A DNA stretch of 64,000 nt, taken from positions 434,001 through 498,000 of the forward strand of contig OZ246008.1 of the NCBI GenBank assembly GCA_965230525.1, given 5' to 3'. The DNA comes from GCA-002733465 sp965230525 (GTDB taxonomy: Bacteria; Pseudomonadota; Gammaproteobacteria; Enterobacterales; Kangiellaceae). The notes beneath the pieces were generated by a model. It did no database searches and was not told the DNA's origin. It saw only the letters and a program-made list of their open reading frames with translations. Both the position numbers and the translations under genes were made by a program. Below, piece by piece: positions 1 through 8,531 of the stretch; within the stretch, counting starts at the first letter, position 1; every line of letters begins with the position of its first letter.

Positions 1-419
1 TGCTCCTTAACGTTAATGATTCGATGCAAGTCATGCAAGATGAAATCTTTGGCCCGCTGCTACCCATTGTGCCTTACCAAAGCATTGAGCAAGCCATAGA
101 ATATGTGCAACAACGACCCCGTCCATTGGCTTTATATCTATTTAGTCTTTCTAACGCCACACAACAACAAGTTTTAGAGGCCACCCATGCCGGTGGCGTC
201 TGTATCAATGACGCAGCTACTCACGTTATTCAAGAAGATCTGCCTTTTGGTGGCGTAGGCCCTTCGGGTATTGGGCACTACCATGCCATTGAAGGGTTTC
301 GGACCTTTAGCTCGGCTAAGTCTGTGCTCAAGCGCGGTCGGCTTAACACCGCTAAGCTTGCCCTCCCGCCTTATGGAAAGCCGATTCACAAGCTGATTTA
401 CAAATTTTTACTGAAATAA
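1..419 (+). CDS. Aldehyde dehydrogenase, C-terminal part (cut by left edge)
   Basis: This is the C-terminal ~139 residues of an NAD(P)-dependent aldehyde dehydrogenase. The frame is open from base 3 and the gene begins outside the window. The segment EIFGPLLPI is the ALDH motif after the catalytic domain, and LPFGGVGPSGIGHYHA is the conserved motif near the C-terminus. The tail (EGFRTFSSAKSVL, then a basic stretch ending in a hydrophobic helix) resembles class 3 and coniferyl-aldehyde dehydrogenases, which oxidise hydrophobic or aromatic aldehydes and can be membrane associated. The catalytic Cys and Glu lie upstream and cannot be checked. Family assignment is firm; substrate class is inference. 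Confidence 0.85.
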   Translation, partial: LLNVNDSMQVMQDEIFGPLLPIVPYQSIEQAIEYVQQRPRPLALYLFSLSNATQQQVLEATHAGGVCINDAATHVIQEDLPFGGVGPSGIGHYHAIEGFRTFSSAKSVLKRGRLNTAKLALPPYGKPIHKLIYKFLLK

Positions 420-432
420 CGGCGGCTTGATT

Positions 433-451
433 AGCGAATTTAATATTCGCT
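433..451. repeat. Small inverted repeat after the aldehyde dehydrogenase
   Basis: AGCGAAT and ATTCGCT form a 7-bp perfect stem with a 5-base loop, just past the stop codon of the aldehyde dehydrogenase. No clear U-tract follows, so an intrinsic terminator is possible but not proven. Confidence 0.35.
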
Positions 452-562
452 GTCTATACTTTGTATACAACATGACAGTTAAGGCCTTTGCCCTGCAACT
501 TAGGCTACTGTCTCTCGAAGAGCTTATTTCACTTGGGATTGAGCTAAGTATGCAAGGAAGTC

Positions 563-2284
563 ATGATTAAAGTCTTGCTGTTTGAGCAGAGTAAAATCCA
601 GTTTGCTCTGTTGTCTGAATGGCTTGCAAATTCAAAAGACCAGCAATATGAGATTTGCCGGCAAACTACCCTTTGCACCGAATATTTACAAACAAACCGC
701 GTCGATATCATCCTGGTTGTGGAAGACGCCGGCTCATCGTCTGCGCTCAAACTGATTCAAGAGATTGTTCATTTAGAGTTACCGATCCCCATTATTTTCT
801 TAGCACAAAATACCTCACGTGAAGCGGATGACAAGGTCATGCGACTTGGTGCCAGCGATTTTCTCCCCATTTCGGAACTGACGCCTTTGCTGGTAGAGCG
901 AAGTATTCGTCACGCCATTGGCCGACAAAACACTGAAGCACAACTAAGCTTTGTGGCGACTCATGATCAACTCACCGGGTTGGCTAATCGTTATTTATTT
1001 CATGAGCACTTAGCACATGCAATCTCTGTTGCTAAACGGCGTAATAATTATTTTGGTTTGTTATTTTTAGATCTCGACCAGTTCAAACGAATCAACGATT
1101 CGCTGGGTCACGATGTGGGTGATATGTTGATCATTGAAATAGCCAACCGAATCCGTCAGGCGGTTCGGCTCACCGATATTGTTGCTCGGATGGGCGGAGA
1201 CGAGTTCACCATTTTATTAGAGGATATAAAAAATAAAAAAGAACTCGCATTAGTTGCAGGAAAAATCCAAAAAGCCATTGAGCCAGTTATTAAAATTCAA
1301 AACCAAGAACTGTACGCTACCGTGAGTATAGGCATCGCCTCCTTCCCTGAATGTGGCATTGAAGTCCAAACGTTAATGAAAAGTGCAGATATCGCGCTTC
1401 ACAAAGCCAAAGAAATTGGTCGCAATAAGTTCCATTATTTTAGCGATGAGTTAAATGAGCAGGCACGATTAAAATTGGAACTCGAAAAAAGCCTAAGACG
1501 CGCGCTCATTAAAGGTGAGTTTGAAATTTACTATCAGCCACAAGTGAACGCGAGCGACTTTAAGGTAAGCGGCTTCGAAGCATTGCTACGGTGGAACCAC
1601 CCCACAATTGGGCTGGTATCGCCAGCCGATTTTATTCCCTTATTAGAAGAGCTTGGGTTGATGGTTGGAGTCGAGCAATGGGTGCTGCAACAGGTCTGTC
1701 AAACCGCAAAAAGAATCACCGACCAATACGGTCCGCTGCGCTTTGCAATTAATATTTCTGGGACTCACTTCAAGTTAGGCAATTTAAAACAAAGTATCTA
1801 CTTAGCCATTCAAGAAAGCTCGCTGGATGCAGGATGTTTAGAAATTGAGCTAACCGAAGACATTATGATTGAACATGTTGAGAGAAATAATCATATTCTC
1901 AATGAGCTCGCAGAAGTGGGCGTTTCAATCGCTTTAGATGATTTTGGAAAAGGCTACTCTTCGTTGAGCTATCTTAAAGACTTCCCTGCCAATGTGCTAA
2001 AAATCGACAAATCGTTTATCGACAATATTCACTCGAGTGAGCGGGAGTCGTCGATTGTTGAGGCTATTATTGGTTTGTCACACCAATTGGGAATAAAAGT
2101 AGTTGCGGAAGGTGTTGAAGATGCGAACCAAGCGGAAATCCTTCAATTAAAAAATTGCAATTATATTCAAGGGTATCACTTCGCTCGGCCAATGCCGATC
2201 ACTGATTTACAACAATTTTTAGCCCGCTCGTTTAAACCAAAAACGCTGCCCAAAGCGCGGAAATCACAAAATCAATTCGTTTGA
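563..2284 (+). CDS. Pseudo-receiver GGDEF-EAL cyclic-di-GMP protein
   Basis: A 573-residue protein with a receiver-like N-terminus (about 1-120), a diguanylate cyclase domain (about 130-295) and a c-di-GMP phosphodiesterase domain (about 305-560). GGDEF is intact at 211-215 and is preceded at 202-205 by RLTD, the RxxD inhibitory site at the expected five-residue spacing. EAL is intact at 339-341, and the later EAL motifs (ELTED, DDFGKGYSS, VAEGVED) are present, so both activities look possible. The receiver is decayed: the acidic pocket reads FEQS instead of DD, the phosphoacceptor strand reads LVVED with Val at the usual Asp, and the Lys of the TKP motif is missing. The start has AAGGA five bases upstream. 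The 3' end overlaps convergent ubiK by 13 bp. It probably sets local c-di-GMP levels through protein contacts rather than phosphorylation. Confidence 0.9.
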   Translation: MIKVLLFEQSKIQFALLSEWLANSKDQQYEICRQTTLCTEYLQTNRVDIILVVEDAGSSSALKLIQEIVHLELPIPIIFLAQNTSREADDKVMRLGASDFLPISELTPLLVERSIRHAIGRQNTEAQLSFVATHDQLTGLANRYLFHEHLAHAISVAKRRNNYFGLLFLDLDQFKRINDSLGHDVGDMLIIEIANRIRQAVRLTDIVARMGGDEFTILLEDIKNKKELALVAGKIQKAIEPVIKIQNQELYATVSIGIASFPECGIEVQTLMKSADIALHKAKEIGRNKFHYFSDELNEQARLKLELEKSLRRALIKGEFEIYYQPQVNASDFKVSGFEALLRWNHPTIGLVSPADFIPLLEELGLMVGVEQWVLQQVCQTAKRITDQYGPLRFAINISGTHFKLGNLKQSIYLAIQESSLDAGCLEIELTEDIMIEHVERNNHILNELAEVGVSIALDDFGKGYSSLSYLKDFPANVLKIDKSFIDNIHSSERESSIVEAIIGLSHQLGIKVVAEGVEDANQAEILQLKNCNYIQGYHFARPMPITDLQQFLARSFKPKTLPKARKSQNQFV

Positions 2285-2520
2285 TTTTTCTCTAGCTCAG
2301 CCACGATTTTCTCCAACGCTTCAATTTTTTCCCGAGTCCTAGCCAACACTTTCTGCTGCACATCAAATTCCTCGCGAGTGACTAAGTCCATTTTGGCAAC
2401 CAGTGACTGTAAAATATCTTTAAAACTTTTCTCGATATCTTGTTGAAAGGCTTTAGCGCCAGGCGGAATAGATTGGCTAAACTTGTTAGCAAATTCTTCG
2501 ATTTTTTTAGGATCAAGCAT
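2272..2520 (-). CDS. ubiK: UbiK accessory factor for ubiquinone biosynthesis
   Basis: An 82-residue protein of the UbiK/YqiC (BMFP) family. It starts MLDPKKIEEFANKFSQSIP and ends in a strongly heptad-like, charged coiled coil (about 45-80), the usual layout of the family at its usual length. UbiK binds lipids and the UbiJ partner in the soluble complex that makes ubiquinone. It stands alone here, and its 3' end overlaps the convergent GGDEF-EAL gene. Confidence 0.85.
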   Translation of the reverse strand: MLDPKKIEEFANKFSQSIPPGAKAFQQDIEKSFKDILQSLVAKMDLVTREEFDVQQKVLARTREKIEALEKIVAELEKNQTN

Positions 2521-2998
2521 AATGAAAACTCTCAGTGATCGGATTAAAATAAAACCTAGAACCGATTAACGACCTCGACTTAGCAGAAGTCTTTAATAGC
2601 AGCGGCCATTGAGCCAGGACAAACCCATGATAAATCCCATCGATTTGTGGTAAACAGCATTTTTAATCTGTCCTTCTGGTTCATTCTAACATGTGAAATC
2701 CCCTAATAGGTACAGTCAAGATTAACTCAACTTACGGGTTTCACAGCGTTCGCTCCTCCTACTAATCAATCGAGTTGCACGAGCTGTCAAAAGATCTCGC
2801 GCCAGTCAATAGCTAAGCCCTATAATGCCGTGTATAATACTTGGCCGCGAGATAATTGGCGGCTACTCCTTTGCTGCGGCATCCGTTAGCTGGTTAGTGG
2901 TCGGTTAATTATTGACCAACTGCGCGATCATAGAGCGTAAACCAAGCTCAACCGCTAAATGAAACAATTTTTATTACAGGATTAAAACTAGAAAACCA
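2521..2998. other. 478-bp intergenic region without a convincing ORF
   Basis: Between ubiK and the yibN-like gene I see no coding potential. It contains two TATAAT hexamers 12 bp apart (2821-2826 and 2833-2838) without a good -35 box. An imperfect hairpin joins GTGAAA-T-CCC (2693-2702) to GGGTTTCAC (2736-2744), and a shorter GCCGC/GCGGC pair lies just past the second TATAAT. It may hold the promoter of the yibN-secB-gpsA group or a small RNA; neither is shown. Confidence 0.4.
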
Positions 2999-3424
2999 AT
3001 GAACGATTTAATGCAATTTGCACAAGGCCATATTTTGATGTCTTCAGCGTGGATCGTCGTTGCGGTACTGCTTGTATTTACCCAACTTCGAATCATGGCA
3101 TCAGGCCCAAAAGCGCTTAGCACTCAGATGCTTACTGATATGGTCAACCGGGAAAACGGTGTCATCGTCGATATTCGCCCTAAGGCTGAATTTAACAAAG
3201 GCCATATTCATGGTGCGATCAATATTCCACTTTCAACCTTGAAAGATCGACTTAAAGACCTTGAAAAATACCAGAACACTCCCATCATAATGGTTTGCGC
3301 GAATGGAATCTCAGTTGCAGGTGCTTGTAGCACGCTGAAAAAAGCAGGCCTACAGCAAGTACATAAACTAGCCGGTGGCATGAGTTCTTGGGTTGGGGAC
3401 AATCTTCCTGTGGTTAAAAAGTAA
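2999..3424 (+). CDS. Membrane-anchored rhodanese-domain protein (YibN-like)
   Basis: A 141-residue protein with one N-terminal transmembrane helix (about 15-33) and a cytoplasmic rhodanese domain (about 40-138). The active loop CANGISVAG carries the catalytic Cys, and the VDIRPKAEFNKGHIHGA strand is the classic rhodanese signature. It is the orthologue type called YibN in Escherichia coli, which also lies upstream of secB. The exact substrate is unknown; persulfide chemistry is the family role. The usual glutaredoxin gene grxC between yibN and secB is missing here. Confidence 0.85.
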   Translation: MNDLMQFAQGHILMSSAWIVVAVLLVFTQLRIMASGPKALSTQMLTDMVNRENGVIVDIRPKAEFNKGHIHGAINIPLSTLKDRLKDLEKYQNTPIIMVCANGISVAGACSTLKKAGLQQVHKLAGGMSSWVGDNLPVVKK

Positions 3425-3594
3425 ACTTTTTTGTCCATTAGATTGAACCAAGAAGCACACTAATCAGGTTAATTTCATTGCAGGTTAATTTGAAAAAGAC
3501 AAGCTCTATCAAAGACTTAAATTGCCATTAAGAGCATTTGTTACGATTTGTAAGAGTAAACATTAAAACACTTAAAAGATAAGAGAAAGTAGTT

Positions 3595-4116
3595 ATGACT
3601 GATCAAACAGATATCACACCTGAAGCGGGCGCTAACAACGAAGAGCAAAACCTACCGCAAGCGGCCATCCAAAAGATTTATGTAAAAGACATTTCATTCG
3701 AGGCTCCAAACCTGCCAGAAATGTTTTCTGTGGAATACAAGCCACAAGTCAAGATGGAAATGAACAGCAAATCTCGCAAAGTCGCAGAAGATAACTATGA
3801 AGTTATTTTGACTATCTCAGTTAAGTCAGAAATTGATGAGAAAACGGTATTCTTGGCTGAAGTTCAGCAAGCATGTATTTTATTTGTTAAAAATGTGAAC
3901 GACGAGCAGCTTCAACACACATTGAGTGTCATGGGACCAGAGACGCTTTATCCTTATATTCGTGAAACAATTGCTTCACTTATCGGTAAAACTGGATTCC
4001 CTGCGGTTCAATTAGCACCAATTAACTTCCAAGTACTCTACATGCAGAAATTGCAGCAACAGCAAGCAGAAGGTGGCGCAGCTGAAGGTACTTCTAGCGA
4101 AACGACTATCCAATAG
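3595..4116 (+). CDS. secB: Protein-export chaperone SecB
   Basis: A 173-residue SecB. After a short acidic N-terminus comes the conserved strand IYVKDISFEAPNLPEMF, followed by ETLYPYIRETIASL and GFPAVQLAPINFQVLY, all diagnostic. SecB is a cytoplasmic tetramer that keeps precursors unfolded and passes them to SecA. The Gln-rich C-terminal tail is typical. It lies 17 bp upstream of gpsA, the same order as in enterobacteria. A purine-rich stretch precedes the ATG. Confidence 0.97.
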   Translation: MTDQTDITPEAGANNEEQNLPQAAIQKIYVKDISFEAPNLPEMFSVEYKPQVKMEMNSKSRKVAEDNYEVILTISVKSEIDEKTVFLAEVQQACILFVKNVNDEQLQHTLSVMGPETLYPYIRETIASLIGKTGFPAVQLAPINFQVLYMQKLQQQQAEGGAAEGTSSETTIQ

Positions 4117-4133
4117 TCATTTTTCGCGACTCC

Positions 4134-5147
4134 ATGACTGATATTTATAACCAACCCATTGCAGTCTTAGGTGCGGGTTCATTTGGAACCGCACTGGCAA
4201 TTCTGTTAGCCAAAAATGGCAATCAAACCAGACTTTGGGCACGGAACCCTGCGCATATTCAATCGATGCGCGAATCTGGCTTTAATCAAGCTTATCTGCC
4301 TGATATCGCGCTACCAGAAAACCTAGCGTTTTTTGATGATTTTAAGCAAGCAATCGCAGGTGTTTCCGATATATTAATCGTGACACCAAGCCACTCATTC
4401 CAGCAAACACTAAGCCAAATCAACCAATACAAGACCCAAAACATAAGGCTTGTTTGGGCTTGCAAAGGACTTGAGCCGGATACCGGTGCTTTCTTGCATG
4501 ATCAAGTAATCCAACAGTTTGGCCAAGACAACCCCAAGGGGGTATTGTCAGGTCCTACTTTTGCCAAAGAACTCGCAGCAGGCTCTCCCACTGCTATCAC
4601 GCTAGCCGCAGATAACAGTCAGTTTGCTGCCGATCTAACCAAGCGACTAGTCAATGAAACTTTTCGAGTTTACTTAAGTGATGACTTGGCCGGTGTACAG
4701 TTTGGTGGTGCCATTAAAAACATTATTGCAATTGGTGCCGGGGTGGCTGATGGACTGGGCTTTGGCTCCAATGCGAGAACCGCTTTGATCACCCGTGGAT
4801 TGGCAGAAATGAGACGACTCGGAGAAGCGCTTGGTGGAAAAATTGAAACCTTTACCGGCATGGCAGGTCTAGGCGATTTGGTACTTACTTGCACCGATGA
4901 TCAATCAAGAAATCGTCGATTCGGCTTAGCCATTGGTCGGGGCTCCAGTATTGAACAAGCCGCTAAAGACATTGGTCAAGTGGTTGAAGGTGTGCGAAAT
5001 ACCAAAGAAGTATTTAATTTGGCTCAGTCCAAAGGCATTGATATGCCAATATGCCAAGCGATTTATGACATTTTGTATAACAAACAAGACCCCAGAATCG
5101 CCGCCAAGGAACTATTGACTCGTGAAATGAAAGTGGAAGGCGATTAA
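4134..5147 (+). CDS. gpsA: Glycerol-3-phosphate dehydrogenase [NAD(P)+]
   Basis: A 337-residue GpsA that reduces dihydroxyacetone phosphate to sn-glycerol-3-phosphate for phospholipid synthesis. The N-terminal Rossmann motif is VLGAGSFGTALA, LSGPTFAKE is the mid-domain signature, and the catalytic Lys lies in GGAIKNIIAIGAG. The C-terminal helical domain is complete (TFTGMAGLGDLVLTC). It directly follows secB and is probably co-transcribed with it; I see no clear Shine-Dalgarno, so coupling to secB is possible. Confidence 0.97.
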   Translation: MTDIYNQPIAVLGAGSFGTALAILLAKNGNQTRLWARNPAHIQSMRESGFNQAYLPDIALPENLAFFDDFKQAIAGVSDILIVTPSHSFQQTLSQINQYKTQNIRLVWACKGLEPDTGAFLHDQVIQQFGQDNPKGVLSGPTFAKELAAGSPTAITLAADNSQFAADLTKRLVNETFRVYLSDDLAGVQFGGAIKNIIAIGAGVADGLGFGSNARTALITRGLAEMRRLGEALGGKIETFTGMAGLGDLVLTCTDDQSRNRRFGLAIGRGSSIEQAAKDIGQVVEGVRNTKEVFNLAQSKGIDMPICQAIYDILYNKQDPRIAAKELLTREMKVEGD

Positions 5148-5200
5148 GCCAAACTCTCCTGACCAATGAGTTGCCGCGTTTAACTTCACTTTTAGCTTAA

Positions 5201-5233
5201 ACAAGCCCCGCTCTAATTTATGCTCGGGCTTGT
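5201..5233. repeat. Inverted repeat downstream of gpsA
   Basis: ACAAGCCC and GGGCTTGT form a perfect 8-bp stem with a 17-base loop, 50 bases past the gpsA stop. No U-run follows, so it may be a weak or Rho-assisted terminator. Confidence 0.35.
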
Positions 5234-5349
5234 CAGTTAGCCTAGCTTACTATACAATCCTCGGCATTAATTAGCCTAACTAATTAACCCGAGCGATAGC
5301 CCAATTACAGGCTATTTGACTTCAAATTCAATCGTTCATCGTCGATTCT

Positions 5350-5751
5350 ATGAAGCTCTATCAACAGCTAGACCTATTATCGAGAAAATTGCGACAACTC
5401 GAGCAAAAACACGATAACAAAGAGTTATCGTCCGCCAAGTTGACCGCTTTGCAATTAATTAAGCAGCATAATCCATCCACTCTGAAAGAATTAGCTCACT
5501 ATCAAGAAGTTGCGCTTCCCACGATGTCGAAAATTGTAGATGAACTGCAAAAGCGTGCGCTGATTATACGCGCACAATCTAAAGAAGATGCTCGTCAACG
5601 TTGGATAGTACCGACTCAACTTGGCATACAATTGCTTCAACGTGCCGAATCTCAAAATGATTTATTTTGGCAAGACCAATTGGCACACTTGTCGGCGGTG
5701 CAGCAAAAGCAGCTAAGCGATTCGCTTGATCTACTATTGGACAGCTTATGA
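5350..5751 (+). CDS. MarR-family transcriptional regulator
   Basis: A 133-residue winged-helix protein. The recognition region is STLKELAHYQEVALPTMSK (about 43-62), followed by the wing (KEDARQRWIVPTQLGIQLL), with helices at both ends for dimerisation. This matches the MarR fold and length. MarR proteins usually bind palindromes and respond to small phenolic or hydrophobic ligands. It sits alone between gpsA and prmA with nothing obvious to control, so the target is unknown. No strong Shine-Dalgarno is visible before the ATG. Confidence 0.8.
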   Translation: MKLYQQLDLLSRKLRQLEQKHDNKELSSAKLTALQLIKQHNPSTLKELAHYQEVALPTMSKIVDELQKRALIIRAQSKEDARQRWIVPTQLGIQLLQRAESQNDLFWQDQLAHLSAVQQKQLSDSLDLLLDSL

Positions 5752-5809
5752 ACGCGAAACTGACTAAGCATGCCATTTTTTCCATTAACTCTCATTTCTT
5801 AGGTGCGCT

Positions 5810-6691
5810 ATGCCTTGGTTGCAACTAAAACTAAATACCAACGATCAATTCTCTGATGAAATTGGCGAATTCATGATGACGCTCGGAGCCTTATCCGTCA
5901 CCTTAATGGATGCCAAGGATGTTCCAATTTTGGAGCCTGCGCCCGGTGAAACTCCACTTTGGCATGAGCTATCCATGATGATGCTATTTGATGCTGATGT
6001 TAATACCCAATCTATATTGCAACAATGGCAGGCCAACCCGCTCTCAGAAAAGGCTTCCCCCGCTAAATTTGAACAGCTTGAAGACAAGGATTGGGAACGA
6101 GAGTGGATGGACAGATTTGAAGCAATGAAATTCGGCAATCGCCTTTGGATTTGCCCGAGCTGGAAACCAATCCCAGATCCCGATGCCGTCAATGTGATGC
6201 TCGACCCTGGCCTGGCTTTTGGAACAGGCACCCACCCGACAACCGCGCTTTGCCTTGAGTGGTTAGATTCAATTGATTTAACCGGGAAAACCTTAATTGA
6301 TTTTGGGTGTGGCTCGGGGATCTTGGCGATTGCTGCGCTAAAGCTGGGCGCTAGTAAAGTTTATGCCGTAGACATTGACCCACAAGCGATTTTAGCTACC
6401 CAAGAAAATGCTAAACGGAATCAAGTATTTGATGAAAGACTCGAGGTCGATTATCCTTCCATGTTAAAAGGTAAAATCACCGACATTGTGGTCGCTAACA
6501 TTTTGGCAGGACCTTTAGTGGAATTATCAAGCGAGATTGCAAACCACTGTGCAAGTAATGGCTTAATTGCACTTTCAGGAATTTTGGATAGTCAAGCAGA
6601 AGAGACACGTAACGCCTATCTGCAATGGTTTGAAATGAACCAAGCGGTGTTCAAAGAAGACTGGACTCGACTCGACGGCAAGAAAAAATAG
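5810..6691 (+). CDS. prmA: Ribosomal protein L11 methyltransferase
   Basis: A 293-residue PrmA, which trimethylates ribosomal protein L11 using S-adenosylmethionine. The N-terminal substrate-recognition domain (1-60) precedes the PrmA signature DPGLAFGTGTHPTT. The SAM-binding motif is DFGCGSGILAIAALKLGA, and VVANILAGPL is the NPPY-like catalytic loop seen in PrmA. AGG lies seven bases before the ATG. Downstream is the DUF3426 gene, as in many gamma-proteobacteria, but dusB and fis, which often follow, are absent. Confidence 0.96.
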   Translation: MPWLQLKLNTNDQFSDEIGEFMMTLGALSVTLMDAKDVPILEPAPGETPLWHELSMMMLFDADVNTQSILQQWQANPLSEKASPAKFEQLEDKDWEREWMDRFEAMKFGNRLWICPSWKPIPDPDAVNVMLDPGLAFGTGTHPTTALCLEWLDSIDLTGKTLIDFGCGSGILAIAALKLGASKVYAVDIDPQAILATQENAKRNQVFDERLEVDYPSMLKGKITDIVVANILAGPLVELSSEIANHCASNGLIALSGILDSQAEETRNAYLQWFEMNQAVFKEDWTRLDGKKK

Positions 6692-6783
6692 TCGAAGTAA
6701 AAAATCGGATGTAGCCAAAAAAATAACATCATTCGTTTAAATGACACAACATGTAAAAAGCGCGACTGGAGAAAAATAACAAA

Positions 6784-8457
6784 GTGGAAAATAACACCTT
6801 ATACACTCGCTGCCCGACTTGCACAACTGCGTTTAAAGTAACCGAAAAATTACTCTCGATGGCTGGCGGAAAAGTTCGCTGTGGCGCCTGCTTGGCAATT
6901 TTTCAAGCAACCGACTATATGCTGAAACCTTCGGAAAAAGCAGCTCATCAAGCTGAATCAACTTCATCAACCGAACAAGCAACAGCCAAACCCGAACCCT
7001 CGGGTAATCAATCACATATCGATCCAACAGACGATCTAGAACCGAACTTTCAGTCCGCAGAAGCCGCAAAACCTAGCCATGAATTTGAAAGTGAGCCGGA
7101 GTTTCAAGAGGCATCAGCGAATAGTTTCGACGCCCCCGAGTTTGAAAGCGAACCCGAATTTGAACCCAATACCAATCAACATTTGCCCGATGATTTTGAA
7201 ATTGAACCGGATTTTCAAACTGATTCCGAATTTGAAACAGGTTCAGATAATCAGCCTAGTGATGTTAAAGCTAACGAGCCCGAAGGCACCTCCCCAAGTG
7301 CCGACCCAGAGATTGATATTGAACGTGTAACCGACGTCGAGCAAGAAGTTTTCACCGATGACCAAGGCGGCTCGACAGAGCAGCCAATGAGTGATTTCGA
7401 CTATCAAAATCAATCGTCTGATTTTAATGATCAACCCGCTGAGTTCGACCAGGTGATTGAGCAAGCCGAGCAAATGCAACGAACCGAACCTTCATTAGGC
7501 GACGCAGACGACTTTCAGCCAGAGCCAATCGACACTGAAATGGATCAACTTGATCCCAACTCAGATGACTCTCTTAAAAGCGAACCACTTGATGACTTTT
7601 CTGCTGGCGGCGATGAATTAATTGATGAAGATCTAAGTACTGATGATTTAAGTGCTGATGATCGGGCAGTGTTAGATGAGACTCGCCAAGTCGTGGCAGA
7701 AGAGCAGCTTGGTGTCGAGATTGTTGAAGAGCAAGATATTGATGAGCAACTCGAATCCAATATTGAACCGCATTTTGGCGCAGAAAATGAGTTACCTTCC
7801 GATCCCAAGATGGATTCTGAATTTGACTCGGATCCTGAGCTTGATTCAGATCATGCTTCAGACCATGACTTGGAATTGGACGACAGTACACCGGAAGACC
7901 TTTCCGACCAGTTGGCCGAGCAAATGCAGCAAACTGATGCCGAACCTGACCCGTTGGATGAATTCGAAAACATCGTAGAAGAGAAAAACACCGATCTAAG
8001 ACGCAATGTCATTATTGCTGCTGTCACCCTAGTTGTATTTATTGTTTTACAGCAGCTTTGGTCAAACCGGCAAAGCCTTGCTTGGAGCGAGTCCTGGGGT
8101 GGAACCGTTAAGTCTGTTTGCCAATTCTTACCCTGTGATTTGAAAGAACGCCGAGATGTCGCCAAAATTAAACTTCTACAAAGACAGCTTGCCCCCGATG
8201 AACAAAATGAAAATCAACTTGATGTGAAAGTGTTGCTAACCAATGAGGCCAGCTTTGATCAGCCTTATCCCACCATTAAGATCGCGTTTAGCAACAAAAA
8301 CGGTGAACGCGTCGCTATCAAATCCTTTCCACCCGACTACTACTTGCAGGCTGATGCGGTTAATAAGCTTATGCCGAGTGGCACCGAAGTGCATATTCAC
8401 TTTAAAACCGAACTTACCCATCCCGATGCGCTCGGCTTCGAGTTTATTTTCGAATAA
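6784..8457 (+). CDS. Zinc-ribbon, acidic, single-pass membrane protein (DUF3426)
   Basis: A 557-residue protein with a GTG start. Residues 9-40 form a zinc ribbon with two CxxC pairs (CPTC, CGAC). Residues about 55-400 are extremely acidic and low complexity, with repeats such as EFESEPEF, and look disordered. One transmembrane helix follows (about 409-426), then a C-terminal DUF3426 domain that would lie in the periplasm. Family members are usually much shorter, so the acidic linker is greatly expanded. The position after prmA is conserved in the class; function is unknown. GGAG lies about 12 bases before the start. Confidence 0.85.
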   Translation: MENNTLYTRCPTCTTAFKVTEKLLSMAGGKVRCGACLAIFQATDYMLKPSEKAAHQAESTSSTEQATAKPEPSGNQSHIDPTDDLEPNFQSAEAAKPSHEFESEPEFQEASANSFDAPEFESEPEFEPNTNQHLPDDFEIEPDFQTDSEFETGSDNQPSDVKANEPEGTSPSADPEIDIERVTDVEQEVFTDDQGGSTEQPMSDFDYQNQSSDFNDQPAEFDQVIEQAEQMQRTEPSLGDADDFQPEPIDTEMDQLDPNSDDSLKSEPLDDFSAGGDELIDEDLSTDDLSADDRAVLDETRQVVAEEQLGVEIVEEQDIDEQLESNIEPHFGAENELPSDPKMDSEFDSDPELDSDHASDHDLELDDSTPEDLSDQLAEQMQQTDAEPDPLDEFENIVEEKNTDLRRNVIIAAVTLVVFIVLQQLWSNRQSLAWSESWGGTVKSVCQFLPCDLKERRDVAKIKLLQRQLAPDEQNENQLDVKVLLTNEASFDQPYPTIKIAFSNKNGERVAIKSFPPDYYLQADAVNKLMPSGTEVHIHFKTELTHPDALGFEFIFE

Positions 8458-8458
8458 C

Positions 8459-8485
8459 TGTATTTGAGTAATTGTATTTGAGTAA
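8459..8485. repeat. Tandem 13-bp direct repeat
   Basis: TGTATTTGAGTAA occurs twice with one base between the copies, beginning at the stop codon of the DUF3426 gene. It is probably a local duplication at the gene end. Confidence 0.7.
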
Positions 8486-8507
8486 CAATATTCGACAACT
8501 CGACACC

Positions 8508-8531
8508 GCTGCTCGGCGATCACCGAGCAGC
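8508..8531 (+). terminator. GC-rich perfect hairpin downstream of the DUF3426 gene
   Basis: GCTGCTCGG and CCGAGCAGC form a perfect 9-bp stem with a 6-base loop. It lies about 50 bases past the stop codon and before gpmI. The base run after it is A-rich rather than T-rich, so it is not a textbook intrinsic terminator; it may stabilise the 3' end or act with Rho. Confidence 0.45.

Noticed and set aside
420..562. Possible c-di-GMP riboswitch before the GGDEF-EAL gene, suggested by the inverted repeat GACAGT/ACTGTC at 474-512
   Set aside because: The conserved GEMM-I core segments are not present; only a loose stem with a 27-base interior is seen.
2821..2838. Tandem TATAAT hexamers as strong promoters
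   Set aside because: Neither has a recognisable -35 box at 16-18 bp, so I kept them only as a note in the intergenic region.
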